Below are positions 27,544 to 35,924 of a DNA stretch of 64,000 bases, one piece after another. The stretch is from Granulicella sp. (GTDB lineage Bacteria; Acidobacteriota; Terriglobia; Terriglobales; Acidobacteriaceae), in assembly GCA_025408425.1 (NCBI GenBank), contig JANXYX010000010.1, forward strand, positions 1 through 64,000. Reading direction: 5' to 3'. The notes under the pieces were generated by a model, which was not told the origin of the DNA, did no database searches, and saw only the letters and a list, made by a program, of their open reading frames with translations. The translations under genes and the position numbers were made by a program. The number at the start of each line of letters is the position of its first letter. The first letter of the stretch is position 1.

Positions 27544-29646
27544 CTATGAAGGCGGTGCGAAGAACTGTTCTACGTCGGAGATTTCCTGGGTTAGGCGGTA
27601 GGGTGGGAGGGAGTCGAGGAAGATGCGGCCGTAGCGTTGGCGCTGGATGCGGGGGTCGAGGAGCATGAGGACTCCGCGGTCGGAGAGGCCGCGGATGAGG
27701 CGGCCGAAGCCTTGTTTGAGGGCGATGACGGCGTTGGGGATCTGGTAGTCGAAGAAGGGTTTGCCGCCGGCGGTTTCGATGGCGTCGGAGCGGGCTTTGA
27801 CGACGGGATCGGTGGGGACGGCGAAGGGGAGGCGGTCGATGATGACGCAGGAGAGCTGCTCGCCTTGAACGTCTACGCCCTGCCAGAAGCTGGAGGTGCC
27901 GAAGAGGACGGCGTTGGGGGTGTCGCGGAACTGCTGGAGCAAGACGTGGCGGGGGGCAGTGCCGTGGAGGAGGAGCGGGTAGGGGAGTTCGGCGAGGAGG
28001 CGGTCGTGGACCTCGCGCATCTGTTTGTAGCTGGTGAAGAGGCAGAAGGCTCGGCCTTTGGTGATTTCGAGGACGCGGCGGATGCGTTCGGTGGCTTTGA
28101 GCTGGAAGTCGGGCTCGCGGGGGTCAGGCATGTTGGGGGGCAGGTAGAGGAGGGCCTGCGTCTCGTAGTTGAAGTGGCTGGGAACGATGAGTTCGCGAGT
28201 GCCGAGGTTGAGGCCGAGGCGTTTGCGGATGTGGTCGAAGCCCTTAGCGACGGTGAGGGTGGCGGAGGTGAGGACGACGGAGGAGTACTGGTCGAAGAGG
28301 GTGGTGGCGAGGAGTTCGGAGACGTCGATGGGTGTGGCCTGGAGGTGGGTGTTATAGGCAGGGGCGGCGTGGGCCTGGGTGCGGGCGAAGTTGCGGACTC
28401 CGGCGGTGGCGCGGCGCTCGATCCAGAAGACGGTGTTGGGGTCGTCGGATTCGAGGAGGAATTTGAGGTGGTGCTTAATGTCGGCTGCGCGTTTGCGGAG
28501 GCCGGTGGATTCGTCGACGTTCTTGAGGTGTTCGAGCTCGCCTTCGAGGCGGGTGATGGCGTTGAGTGCTCCGGTGTAGGTGTCGCCGGACTCTTCGAGG
28601 AATTCTGTGCGGTCTTCGAAAGGCATGCGACCGACGGTGGGGGTGGCGAAGGCGTTCTCGCCGGGGAGGGCGGAGAAGAAGAGGCGGGAGCGCTCCTTGA
28701 GGGTGGTGCAGGCGTTGGTGATGGAGCTGGAGAGGGCGTCTTTGGCCCGGAGCATGGATTCGACGTCGCGAGTGAGCTCGTCGATGCGCTGGGTGGAGAG
28801 GCCGATGCCGAAGTAGCTGGAGGCGACGTCTTCCAGCTCGTGGGCCTCGTCGAAGATGACGGCGGCGGCTTCGGGGAGGATGCCGGCGTCGGGAGCGTTG
28901 GCGGCCTGCTGCTTGATGGAGAGGTCGGCGAAGAAGAGGTGGTGGTTGACGATGACGATGTCGGACTCAAGCGCTTTGCGGCGCATGGTGGTGATGAAGC
29001 AGTTCTCCCAGTCGGGGCAGGACTGGCCGAGACAGGCTTCGGTGCGGGCGTCGAGTTTGTGCCAGAGGGGAGAGTGCTCGGGGAGGGTGTCGATTTCGGC
29101 GCGGTCGCCGGTTTCGGTGGTCTTCTCCCATTGGGAGATGTGGTGGAACTGGTCGATTTCTTCGAGTCCGGTGAGGATGGGGGCGGCTCGGAGGGCGTAG
29201 AGCTTGTGTTTGCAGAGGTAGTTGCTGCGACCCTTCATGTAGCAGACTTTGAGGGGGCCGAGGAGCGATTCGAGGAAGGGGATGTCCTTGAAGTAGAGCT
29301 GCTCCTGAAGGTTTTTGGTGCCGGTGGAGATGATGACGCGCTGGTTGCGCTCGCGGGCGAGGCGGAGGGCGGGCAGGAGATAGGCGAGGGTTTTGCCGGT
29401 GCCGGTGCCGGCTTCGACGATGAGGTGGCGCTTGTCTTCCAGGGCTTTTTCTACGGCGCGGGCCATGTCGTACTGGCCGGGGCGGTGCTCGAAGGCGAGG
29501 GTGGATTTGGAGAGGATGCCGCCGGGTGAGAAGAACTGGTGGAGCGTGGGGAGGTTTTCCGGCGGGGCAGGTGTGATCGAGATGGGAGCTGGAGTGGACA
29601 CGAGGTGGCTACCCCATGATAGCTGTGGGGTGGATTGGGTGGGCAT
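27544..29646 (-). CDS. DinG/YoaA-type ATP-dependent helicase with FeS-cluster motif
   Basis: Superfamily 2 helicase (700 aa) of the XPD/DinG class, acting on DNA with 5'-3' polarity in known members. Walker A is EAGTGTGKT; the DEAH box is in FDEAHELED. A Cys-rich FeS region falls between, with YLC at its start and EACLGQSCPDWENC at its end (four Cys as in DinG). The C-terminal motif VI block is QGFGRLIRG and motif V is SSFWQGVDVQGE. ATG 29646 is chosen because GGAGGG lies just upstream; a longer start at 29679 would read through that site. It is preceded by a repeat-rich gap. Confidence 0.88.
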   Translation of the reverse strand: MPTQSTPQLSWGSHLVSTPAPISITPAPPENLPTLHQFFSPGGILSKSTLAFEHRPGQYDMARAVEKALEDKRHLIVEAGTGTGKTLAYLLPALRLARERNQRVIISTGTKNLQEQLYFKDIPFLESLLGPLKVCYMKGRSNYLCKHKLYALRAAPILTGLEEIDQFHHISQWEKTTETGDRAEIDTLPEHSPLWHKLDARTEACLGQSCPDWENCFITTMRRKALESDIVIVNHHLFFADLSIKQQAANAPDAGILPEAAAVIFDEAHELEDVASSYFGIGLSTQRIDELTRDVESMLRAKDALSSSITNACTTLKERSRLFFSALPGENAFATPTVGRMPFEDRTEFLEESGDTYTGALNAITRLEGELEHLKNVDESTGLRKRAADIKHHLKFLLESDDPNTVFWIERRATAGVRNFARTQAHAAPAYNTHLQATPIDVSELLATTLFDQYSSVVLTSATLTVAKGFDHIRKRLGLNLGTRELIVPSHFNYETQALLYLPPNMPDPREPDFQLKATERIRRVLEITKGRAFCLFTSYKQMREVHDRLLAELPYPLLLHGTAPRHVLLQQFRDTPNAVLFGTSSFWQGVDVQGEQLSCVIIDRLPFAVPTDPVVKARSDAIETAGGKPFFDYQIPNAVIALKQGFGRLIRGLSDRGVLMLLDPRIQRQRYGRIFLDSLPPYRLTQEISDVEQFFAPPS

Positions 29647-29820
29647 GTACCCTCCCCCTCCCCGGGTAAAAGTGTGCAAAGTCTTGGGAAGATGGGGGTT
29701 AGGTTTGGACTTGGGTGGGGCGCGGGGCTGGGTGGTGGGTCGGGCTTTCTGCTGGGGATACTGGGGCGTTTGTCAAGTGGGGTGGGTCTGGGCTGGGGTT
29801 TGGCGGCGTAGCGCGCCCGG

Positions 29821-29840
29821 TGAATGGGGCACCCGGCTTG
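29821..29840. repeat. Interspersed palindromic repeat, family B, partial copy 3
   Basis: Only the right arm, TGAATGGGGCACCCGGCTTG, is retained; the left arm seen in other copies is missing or diverged. Confidence 0.45.
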
Positions 29841-29866
29841 GAGCTGGGCCGAAGAGACAAAGACCC

Positions 29867-29991
29867 CGGAGTTTGTTGGTTGAAAGGTTCGAGCAGTATG
29901 GAGGGTCGAGTTAGTCGGGGTCCTTCGCTGCACTCAGGATGACGGCAAAAACAAACAAAAGCAGATCCTCCGCTGCGCGAAGGATGACAAT
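29867..29991. repeat. Interspersed repeat, family A, copy 1
   Basis: About 125 bp beginning CCCCGGAGTTTGTTGG and including GAAAGGTTCGA, GGGGTCCTTCGCTGCACTC, AGGATGACGGCAA and ending GCAGATCCTCCGC plus GCGAAGGATGACAATG. The two halves (TCCTTCGCTGC and GCGCGAAGGA) are inverted relative to each other, so the element can fold. Copies lie at 30304-30444, 32562-32681 and, degenerate, at 35835-35895. Confidence 0.7.
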
Positions 29992-30234
29992 GTTTGCTGA
30001 AGGGTCACATTTGGTTTGATTTAGGCGGCGAAGGTTTTGTGGCTCGTGGTTTGGTCGCCTTGTCCTGCTAGCAGGCCTGCGATGGAGATGTCTTCGTCGA
30101 GGGCTTCCGCGATAGCGGAAGACTACTGGGAGGGTGTTACTTTACTGTACTTCTCGCCCTACTTCGCGACGAAGGTGCGAACAATGGGCACCAGAGATTT
30201 AGCGGTGGGTTGGAGGAGAGCGGTTCGCGCCGGC

Positions 30235-30281
30235 GCGAATGCCCACTCATGCGATGAGACTGCATGGATGGGGCACCGGTT
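30235..30281. repeat. Interspersed palindromic repeat, family B, copy 4
   Basis: GCGAATGCCCACTCATGCGA then TGAGACTGCATGGATGGGG and CACCGG: both arms and the central GATGAG are present. Confidence 0.6.
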
Positions 30282-30303
30282 TGGTGGCTGGGCGGAGGGG
30301 CCT

Positions 30304-30444
30304 TGGAGTTTGTTGGTTGAAAGGTTCGAACGGTGGGGTGGTGTTGAGTTCTTCGGGGTCCTTCGCTGCGCTCAGGATGACAGCAAGAACTTAGAACAAG
30401 GGCAAGAGCGAACAGCAGGTCCTCCGCTGAGCGAAGGATGACAA
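30304..30444. repeat. Interspersed repeat, family A, copy 2
   Basis: Shares GGAGTTTGTTGGTTGAAAGG, GGGGTCCTTCGCTGCGCTCA, GGATGACAGCAAGAAC and the final GAGCGAAGGATGACAATG with copy 1, with a 20-base longer middle section. Its right end abuts the leader of der. Confidence 0.7.
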
Positions 30445-30545
30445 TGTCTGGAGAGGAAGACAATGTCTTCGGTGTTATCGGCGGCGATTCGTTGCACATC
30501 CCTATAATGGTTAATGGCGCTGCGGCGACGAGAGAAGGCACTCCT

Positions 30546-32480
30546 TTGGCTAAGAAAGACGATAAGAAGAGATTAGGTAAGAAGCACCGGCAGGCGAGCA
30601 CGAGGCCGAAGAAGGGGCGGGCTCCGAAGAGTACGCCGACGACGGGCGCGGTGGATCCGCGGAAGAGGAAGATTCTTTCGACGAAGCGGGCAGAGTCGGA
30701 CAAGGCTTCGCGGGTGACGAAGCAGTCCCCGGACCGGGAGAAGCGGAAGACCATTCGTGGGGAGGGCGCGGTCAGCGGTTCTCCGAAGAAGCCAGTGAAG
30801 CGGGCTGGTGTGCCGAAGACTCCTGCGGGGACGAAGCCTGCGCCTTCGCGTAAGGCTGGCGAAAGACCGGCGGATGGGATTGTGGGTCGGCAGACTCCGC
30901 GCTCCTCCAATATGGAAGGACGCGAAGAAGACTGGCGCGATATTGAGCTGCTGGCTTCGCAGATGGTGACCGAGACCGAGAGTGTGGATGCTCGGGACCT
31001 GCCGCTGATTGCGGTGTGCGGGCGGCCAAATGTGGGCAAGAGCACGCTGTTCAACCGGCTGACGGGATCGCGGCGGTCGATTGTGGGCGATGAGCCAGGG
31101 ATTACGCGGGACCGCATCTACGGCGAGATTGAGTGGATGGGACGGGATGCGCGGATCGTCGATACGGGCGGAGTGGTGCCGGATGATGAGGCGCTGATTC
31201 CAAGTGAGATCTTCCGGCAGGCGCAGGTGGCGCTGGAAGAGGCCGATTCGATTGTGATGGTGGTGGATGGGCGGACGGAGCTGGCTTCGCCGGACATTGA
31301 ACTGGCGCGGCTATTGCTGCGTGGGGGCAAGCCGGTGTTTCTGGCAGTGAACAAGATGGATACCGATTCTATGAATGCGGGTGCGGAGAACTTCCGGCGA
31401 CTGGGGTTCCGGAATGTGGTTCCGATCTCGGCGGAGCATGGGAGTGGCATTGGTGACTTGCTGGATGAAGTGTTCGACTCGCTGCCGGTAGAGGTGGAGA
31501 GAGAGCCGGATGCGGTGATGCTGACTGCAGCGGATGAGATGGAAGAAGATGAGGATGGGCCAGACTTCGCGCCTACTCTCGTTCCGGCTATTCCGACTGG
31601 TCCGGTGCGACGGATGCGCTCGCATGGAGAGTACGACAGCAAAGAGACTAAGGTCGCGATCATCGGGCGTCCGAATGTGGGTAAGAGCACGCTGCTGAAT
31701 GCGCTGACGGGTAAGGAACGGGCGATTGTGTCGCCGATTGCCGGGACGACGCGGGATGCGGTGGATGAGGTGGTCGAACGCGGGGGGCATAGCTTCCGGT
31801 TTGTCGATACGGCCGGGATTCGGCGTAAGGGCAAGACGAAGCTGATGGCGGAGAAGCTATCGGTCATCATGGCGCGGAAGCATCTGGAGGCTGCGGATGT
31901 TTCGCTGCTGATCATCGATGCGGCTGAAGGTGTGGCTGCGCTGGATGCGAACATCGGCGGCTATGCGCATGAGAGCGGGCGCAGCGTCATTATCGTGATC
32001 AACAAGTGGGACTTGATGACGAAGGTCGGGCCGGATGGAATGCGGTTGTTTGATGGCAAGCCACCGGCAGACCAGAAGCAGTATGAGCAGGATGTTCGGG
32101 ACAAGCTGAAGTATCTGGATTACGCTCCGCTGCTGTTTATCTCGGCGGCGGATGGGAAGAATATCGAGTCGGTGTTCAAGAAGGTGGAGCTGGTTGCTCG
32201 TGAGCGGCGTAAGCGCGTGACGACTGGGCAGATGAATAAATTTCTGGAGAAGGTGGACTTCCAGAAAGCCAGCGTGCCGATGAACAAACGCGTGCGGATT
32301 TACTACATGACGCAGGCTGCTGTGGCTCCGCCTACGTTTGTGTTGTTTACGGACAAGGACATCAAGATGCACTTCTCGTTTGAGCGGTTTCTGGGGAATC
32401 AGATTCGGGAGCACTTCGGGTTTATCGGGAGTCCGATCTGGTTCAAGATCAAGGCGCGGCAGAAGAAGAAGCAAGAGTAG
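30546..32480 (+). CDS. der: GTPase Der with long basic N-terminal extension
   Basis: Essential 50S-assembly GTPase with two tandem G domains and a C-terminal KH-like domain. GRPNVGKST occurs twice, followed by DEPGITRD and VDTGG in the first domain and AGTTRDAVDE and DTAGIRRKGK in the second; NKMD and NKWD are the G4 motifs. The KH-like end runs through NQIREHFGFIGSPIWFK. Der normally starts a few residues before the first G1 loop, but here the frame stays open for about 150 codons before it, rich in Lys, Arg, Ser and Pro (KKDDKKRLGKKHRQ and similar). I chose the TTG at 30546 because AGAAGG lies 7 nt upstream; alternatives are ATG 30510, 30912 or 30966. The ATG at 30438 lies within a repeat. 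Confidence 0.88.
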   Translation: MAKKDDKKRLGKKHRQASTRPKKGRAPKSTPTTGAVDPRKRKILSTKRAESDKASRVTKQSPDREKRKTIRGEGAVSGSPKKPVKRAGVPKTPAGTKPAPSRKAGERPADGIVGRQTPRSSNMEGREEDWRDIELLASQMVTETESVDARDLPLIAVCGRPNVGKSTLFNRLTGSRRSIVGDEPGITRDRIYGEIEWMGRDARIVDTGGVVPDDEALIPSEIFRQAQVALEEADSIVMVVDGRTELASPDIELARLLLRGGKPVFLAVNKMDTDSMNAGAENFRRLGFRNVVPISAEHGSGIGDLLDEVFDSLPVEVEREPDAVMLTAADEMEEDEDGPDFAPTLVPAIPTGPVRRMRSHGEYDSKETKVAIIGRPNVGKSTLLNALTGKERAIVSPIAGTTRDAVDEVVERGGHSFRFVDTAGIRRKGKTKLMAEKLSVIMARKHLEAADVSLLIIDAAEGVAALDANIGGYAHESGRSVIIVINKWDLMTKVGPDGMRLFDGKPPADQKQYEQDVRDKLKYLDYAPLLFISAADGKNIESVFKKVELVARERRKRVTTGQMNKFLEKVDFQKASVPMNKRVRIYYMTQAAVAPPTFVLFTDKDIKMHFSFERFLGNQIREHFGFIGSPIWFKIKARQKKKQE

Positions 32481-32561
32481 TTAGTAGGCTGGCTCCAAGG
32501 GTGGCTCGAGATCTGCCGCCGTGATGACGGCAGGTCTAAGGGGAGTACTGTCGAAGGTATC

Positions 32562-32681
32562 GGGTGAAAGGTTCGAGCTGTATGGGTCGGTCGAGTCTCT
32601 CGGGGTCCTTCGCTGCGCTCAGGATGACGGCAAGAACTTAGAGCAAAAGCAGATCCTCCTCTTCGCGAAGGATGACAACTA
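32562..32681. repeat. Interspersed repeat, family A, copy 3
   Basis: GGTGAAAGGTTCGAGCTG, CTCGGGGTCCTTCGCTGCG, CTCAGGATGACGGCAAGAAC and CGCGAAGGATGACAACTA. It fills most of the gap between the converging der and trmFO genes and touches the trmFO stop codon. Confidence 0.7.
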
Positions 32682-34100
32682 ATCATGTAGCCAGGCGTTC
32701 CAGGCTTCGAGGGCTCGGTCGCATTGGATTTTGTGGCGTTCTTTTTTGTCGCGGATTTTTTTGCGGAGGTCTTCTTCGAGAGGTGGGAGGAGGTCGAAGG
32801 TGATGTTGGCGGGGGTGAATTTTTTGATTTCGGTGTGGGTGATGTAGTGGGTGAGGGAGCCGTTGGCGGTGAGGCGGGGGGCGGGGGTGGGTTGGGTGCC
32901 GTGGGCGAGGGCTGCGGCGTAGCGGCCGGCGAGGAGGCCGGAGGCGATGGATTCGGTGTAGCCTTCGACGCCCGAGAGTTGGCCGGCGATCATGATGCTG
33001 GGGTGGGCTTTGAGCTGGAGGGTTTCGGTGAGGAGCGAGGGTGCGTGGATGTAGGTGTTGCGGTGGATCTGGCCGTAGCGGAGGAAGGTGGCGTGCTCGA
33101 GGCCGGGGATGAGGCGGAGGACGCGGGCTTGCTCGCCGAATTTGAGGTGGTTCTGGAAGCCTACGAGGTTGTAGGAGTCGGCGCGTAGGTTTTCCTGGCG
33201 GAGTTGGACGCAGGCGTAGGGCCAGCGGCCGGTCTTGGGATCGGTGAGGCCGGCGGGCTTCATGGGGCCGAAGCGGAGGGTGTCGCGGCCGCGGCGGGCG
33301 GTCTCTTCGATGGGGAGGCAGCCTTCGAAGTATTGGAGCTTTTCGGGGGTGGTGGAGGGTTCCGTAGTGGTGCCACCCACACATGACGATGAGGCCGTCA
33401 TGTATGGGGCACCCGGCTCAGTGGAGACGGTGGGGATTTGTTCCCAGGATTTTGGGGGGACGGCTTCGGCGGTGGTCAGGGCGTCGAGGAAGGTGTCGTA
33501 CTCCTCTTTGGTGAAGGGGCAGTTGATGTAGTCGGCGGTGCCTTTGTCCCAGCGGGCGGCGAAGTAGACCTTGTCCCTATCGATGGTGGTGGCGTCGACG
33601 ATGGGGGAGATGGAGTCGTAGAAGGCGAGGTGGTCGGAGCCGGTGAGGCGCTGGAGTTCGGCGGCGAGGGCGGGGCTGGTGAGGGGGCCAGAGGCGAGGA
33701 TGGTGATGGTGTCGGGGTCGTTCTCGTCGAGGGTGGTGACCTCTTCGCGATGGACTGTGATGCGGGGCTCGGCGGCGATGCGGGCGGCTACGCGGGCGGA
33801 GAAGAGTTCGCGGTCTACGGCGAGGGCATGGCCGGCGGGGACGGCGGTGGCGTCGGCGTCGGCGAGGAGGAAGGAGTTGGCGCGGCGCATCTCCTGCTTG
33901 AGGAGCCAGGGGGCGGAGTTCTCGGACTCGGACTTGAGGGAGTTGGAGCAGACGAGTTCGGCGAAGTCGGAGGTCTGGTGGGCCTCGGTGGAGCGGATGG
34001 GGCGCATCTCGTAGAGGTGGACTTCGCATCCGGCTGCGGCGGCTTGAAGCGCGGCTTCGGGGCCGGCTAATCCGCCGCCGATTACTTTGATCTTCTTCAT
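32679..34100 (-). CDS. trmFO: Methylenetetrahydrofolate-tRNA-(uracil-5)-methyltransferase TrmFO
   Basis: Folate/FAD-dependent enzyme (473 aa) that makes 5-methyluridine at position 54 of tRNA. It begins IKVIGGGLAGPEAALQAA, the FAD motif. The two catalytic cysteines known from this family are present: Cys51 in ELVCSNSLKSES and Cys261 in YFEGCLPIEE. The usual length is about 435-450 aa. The excess lies largely at residues about 220-253, where a copy of repeat family B (residues 228-243) is translated in frame just before Cys261. The rest, including GRDTLRFGPMKPAGL and GVEGYTESIASGLLAG, is normal, so the enzyme is probably functional. Confidence 0.92.
   Translation of the reverse strand: MKKIKVIGGGLAGPEAALQAAAAGCEVHLYEMRPIRSTEAHQTSDFAELVCSNSLKSESENSAPWLLKQEMRRANSFLLADADATAVPAGHALAVDRELFSARVAARIAAEPRITVHREEVTTLDENDPDTITILASGPLTSPALAAELQRLTGSDHLAFYDSISPIVDATTIDRDKVYFAARWDKGTADYINCPFTKEEYDTFLDALTTAEAVPPKSWEQIPTVSTEPGAPYMTASSSCVGGTTTEPSTTPEKLQYFEGCLPIEETARRGRDTLRFGPMKPAGLTDPKTGRWPYACVQLRQENLRADSYNLVGFQNHLKFGEQARVLRLIPGLEHATFLRYGQIHRNTYIHAPSLLTETLQLKAHPSIMIAGQLSGVEGYTESIASGLLAGRYAAALAHGTQPTPAPRLTANGSLTHYITHTEIKKFTPANITFDLLPPLEEDLRKKIRDKKERHKIQCDRALEAWNAWLHD
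33371..33418. repeat. Interspersed palindromic repeat, family B, copy 5, inside trmFO
   Basis: TGCCACCCACACATGACGAT followed by GAGGCCGTCATGTATGGGG and CACCCGGCT: the most regular palindrome of the family, with inner arms CATGACG and CGTCATG. It is read in frame in trmFO as residues about 228-243, encoding EPGAPYMTASSSCVGG, a segment not expected in TrmFO. Confidence 0.75.
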
Positions 34101-34245
34101 GTATCTAGTTTAGTGGTTCTGAAGAGGTGGAAGGTACGGCGAGACCACTCCCAAGGATTGCTTTGGCTGCGGCACTCCAGATGATCTGGCGAACCATCAC
34201 GTCGCACCAGCTACTCTTACTCGGCGCATGTGGGGGAGGCGACGG

Positions 34246-35202
34246 CTATACGTCGTTTCCGAGGTGGAAGATGGGTTCCACGCCGGTGGCGCGGGCGAGG
34301 AGGGCCTGCTCCTCGTGATGTTCGAGGGGCTTGTAGTTTTGCGCTACGTCCATGGCGAGGCGGAAGTATTTCTCGTCTCCGGGAGGCAGGGCGGCCGTGA
34401 CGGGGTGGCTGAGGGTCCAGCGCAGGCCGAGCGTCGCTTCGTCAGGGAAGGCAGCGGGCTGGTACCAGCACTTTGGCTCGGGGTGGCTGTGCTTCTGATC
34501 GGCAGACCAGACTGTCTTGGCCATCGCTTTGAGGGCGAGGATGCCCATGCCCTTTTCCTGGGCGCGCTTGAGGATCTGGGGGCCGAAGTTTGCCTGGGAG
34601 AAGAGCACGAAGTTGATGGGAAAGAGGATGGTATCGAAGTTGTAGCGGTCCATGGCGGCCAAGGCTGTCTCGGCTGAGTGCACGGAGAAGCCGATGTAGC
34701 GGATCTTTCCTTCCTTCCTGGCGGCTTCCATGGTCTCCATTGCGCCGCCGGGGGCCATCACTTCGTCCAAGTCGGTCATTTTGGTGAGGGCGTGGAACTG
34801 GTAGAGATCGACGTGATCGGTCTTGAGGAGTCGCAACGATTCTTCCAACTGCCTGCGCGAGTCCTCTTTGGAGCGGCCTTCGGTCTTGCAGGCCAGGAAG
34901 CAGTTCTTGCGATAGGGCTCGAGGGCGGGGCCGAGACGCTCCTGCGCGTTGCCATAGCTGGGGGCGACGTCGAAGTAGTTAATGCCGCGGTCCACGGCCT
35001 CCGCGACAATGTTGCTGGAGTGGCTGGGATCCTCGTTCATGACGACGATGCCGCCAAAGCCGATGATGGAGAGGTGTTCTCCGGTCTTGCCGAGAGGTCG
35101 GCGCGCGATGGCGTTGGTGGGAGTGGTGGCAGCAGACAACCTGGTGCTGGCTGCGGCTGCGGCGGTAAGGGCGCTCTGTTTCAAGAATTCACGACGTTCC
35201 AT
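34246..35202 (-). CDS. Aldo/keto reductase with Tat-type signal
   Basis: 318-aa AKR-fold oxidoreductase. The N-terminus MERREFLKQSALTAAAAAST is a Tat signal (RREFLK), so it is probably exported folded with its cofactor. The catalytic set is complete: Asp and Tyr in NYFDVAPSYG, Lys in LACKTEGR, His in LYQFHALTK. The C-terminal half is less typical but keeps ILALKAMAK. The TAG stop lies at 34246. Substrate unknown. It is a solitary gene beside the GNAT gene on the same strand. Confidence 0.88.
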   Translation of the reverse strand: MERREFLKQSALTAAAAASTRLSAATTPTNAIARRPLGKTGEHLSIIGFGGIVVMNEDPSHSSNIVAEAVDRGINYFDVAPSYGNAQERLGPALEPYRKNCFLACKTEGRSKEDSRRQLEESLRLLKTDHVDLYQFHALTKMTDLDEVMAPGGAMETMEAARKEGKIRYIGFSVHSAETALAAMDRYNFDTILFPINFVLFSQANFGPQILKRAQEKGMGILALKAMAKTVWSADQKHSHPEPKCWYQPAAFPDEATLGLRWTLSHPVTAALPPGDEKYFRLAMDVAQNYKPLEHHEEQALLARATGVEPIFHLGNDV

Positions 35203-35292
35203 GTTCGGACCTCGTCAACGGAATTACTAAGAACGAGCCGGGTTGCTGGGAGTATTTTCGCAGACTCGGGGGTGAGTGCGTCAAAGCCTCGA

Positions 35293-35775
35293 CTAGGGAG
35301 CCTGGCGGGCGAGGGTTTGGAGGGGTTGGTCGGCGAGGCGCATGATGCGCCATTCGGTGAGGATGTGGGCTCCGATGGATTGGTAGACGGCGATGGCGGG
35401 GGCGTTCCACTCGAGGACGTCCCACTCAAGGCGGGGGCAACCCTGGTTGACAGCGATGCGGGCGAGGTGAGCGAGGAGAGCTTTGCCGATTCCCTGCCCT
35501 CGTTTGGTGGGGGTGACGTAGAGGTCTTCGAGGCGAATGCCGTGGTGGCCGCGCCAGGTGGAGTAGCTGTGGAAGTAGAGGGCGAAGCCGGCGGGGCTGC
35601 CGTCGTGCTCGGCGATGATTGAGTGGAAGCGTGGGGTGGGGCCGAAGCCGTCGCGCAGGAGGTCGGCCTCGGTGGCGAGGACGGCGTCGGGTTCGCGCTC
35701 GAAGATGGCTAGCTCGCGGATGAAGGTGAGGATTTGCGGGATGTCGGCGGGAGTGGCGGGGCGGATGGTGAGCAT
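35293..35775 (-). CDS. GNAT family N-acetyltransferase
   Basis: 160-aa acetyltransferase resembling the diamine/thialysine N-acetyltransferase subgroup. It opens LTIRPATPADIPQILTFIRE, and the acetyl-CoA loop is RGQGIGKALL preceded by LEDLYVTPTK; the subgroup-typical WDVLEWNAPAIAVYQSIGA follows. It acts in the cytoplasm on an unknown amine. It is not overlapped by neighbours. Confidence 0.87.
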   Translation of the reverse strand: MLTIRPATPADIPQILTFIRELAIFEREPDAVLATEADLLRDGFGPTPRFHSIIAEHDGSPAGFALYFHSYSTWRGHHGIRLEDLYVTPTKRGQGIGKALLAHLARIAVNQGCPRLEWDVLEWNAPAIAVYQSIGAHILTEWRIMRLADQPLQTLARQAP

Positions 35776-35834
35776 GCTTTGGTTAGGTTAGTGGATGCGG
35801 CGGGGTAAAAGCGAGATGCAACAGCAACTACAAC

Positions 35835-35895
35835 CGCAGGTCCTTCGACTTCGCCTCTCGCAATGAAGCGCGAGAGGCTACGCTCAGGATGACAA
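35835..35895. repeat. Interspersed repeat, family A, degenerate copy 4
   Basis: GCAGGTCCTTCGACTTCGCC and GGCTACGCTCAGGATGACA keep the family-A halves but are separated by an inserted inverted repeat CCTCTCGCaatgaaGCGCGAGAGG. Confidence 0.55.
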
Positions 35896-35924
35896 TTTAT
35901 TTATATGATGCCGTCCATGACACC

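Larger units (their letters stand above)
29647..30545. other. About 900-nt repeat-rich gap between the helicase and der
   Basis: No intact gene is recognised. It contains two long copies of repeat family A, two family-B elements, and a hairpin CTTCCGC-gata-GCGGAAG at 30104-30121. On the minus strand, 30021-30122, a short open segment reads SSAIAEALDEDISIAGLLAG and continues to HKTFAA and a stop; it looks like the C-terminal end of a lost gene. A TATAAT hexamer lies at 30501-30506, before the der start. Confidence 0.55.

Noticed and set aside
27637-29529. A long open plus-strand frame (630 codons) opposite the DinG-type helicase
   Set aside because: It is an antisense shadow of a GC-rich gene: Gly/Glu/Val-biased composition, no ribosome site, no family resemblance.
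29880-30335. GGTTCGA motifs suggesting tRNA T-arms
   Set aside because: They are part of interspersed repeat family A; no D-arm, anticodon arm or acceptor stem can be built around them.
30438-30545. ATG at 30438 as the der start
   Set aside because: It lies inside repeat family A, has no ribosome site, and the first codons read as repeat sequence; the TTG at 30546 has AGAAGG upstream.
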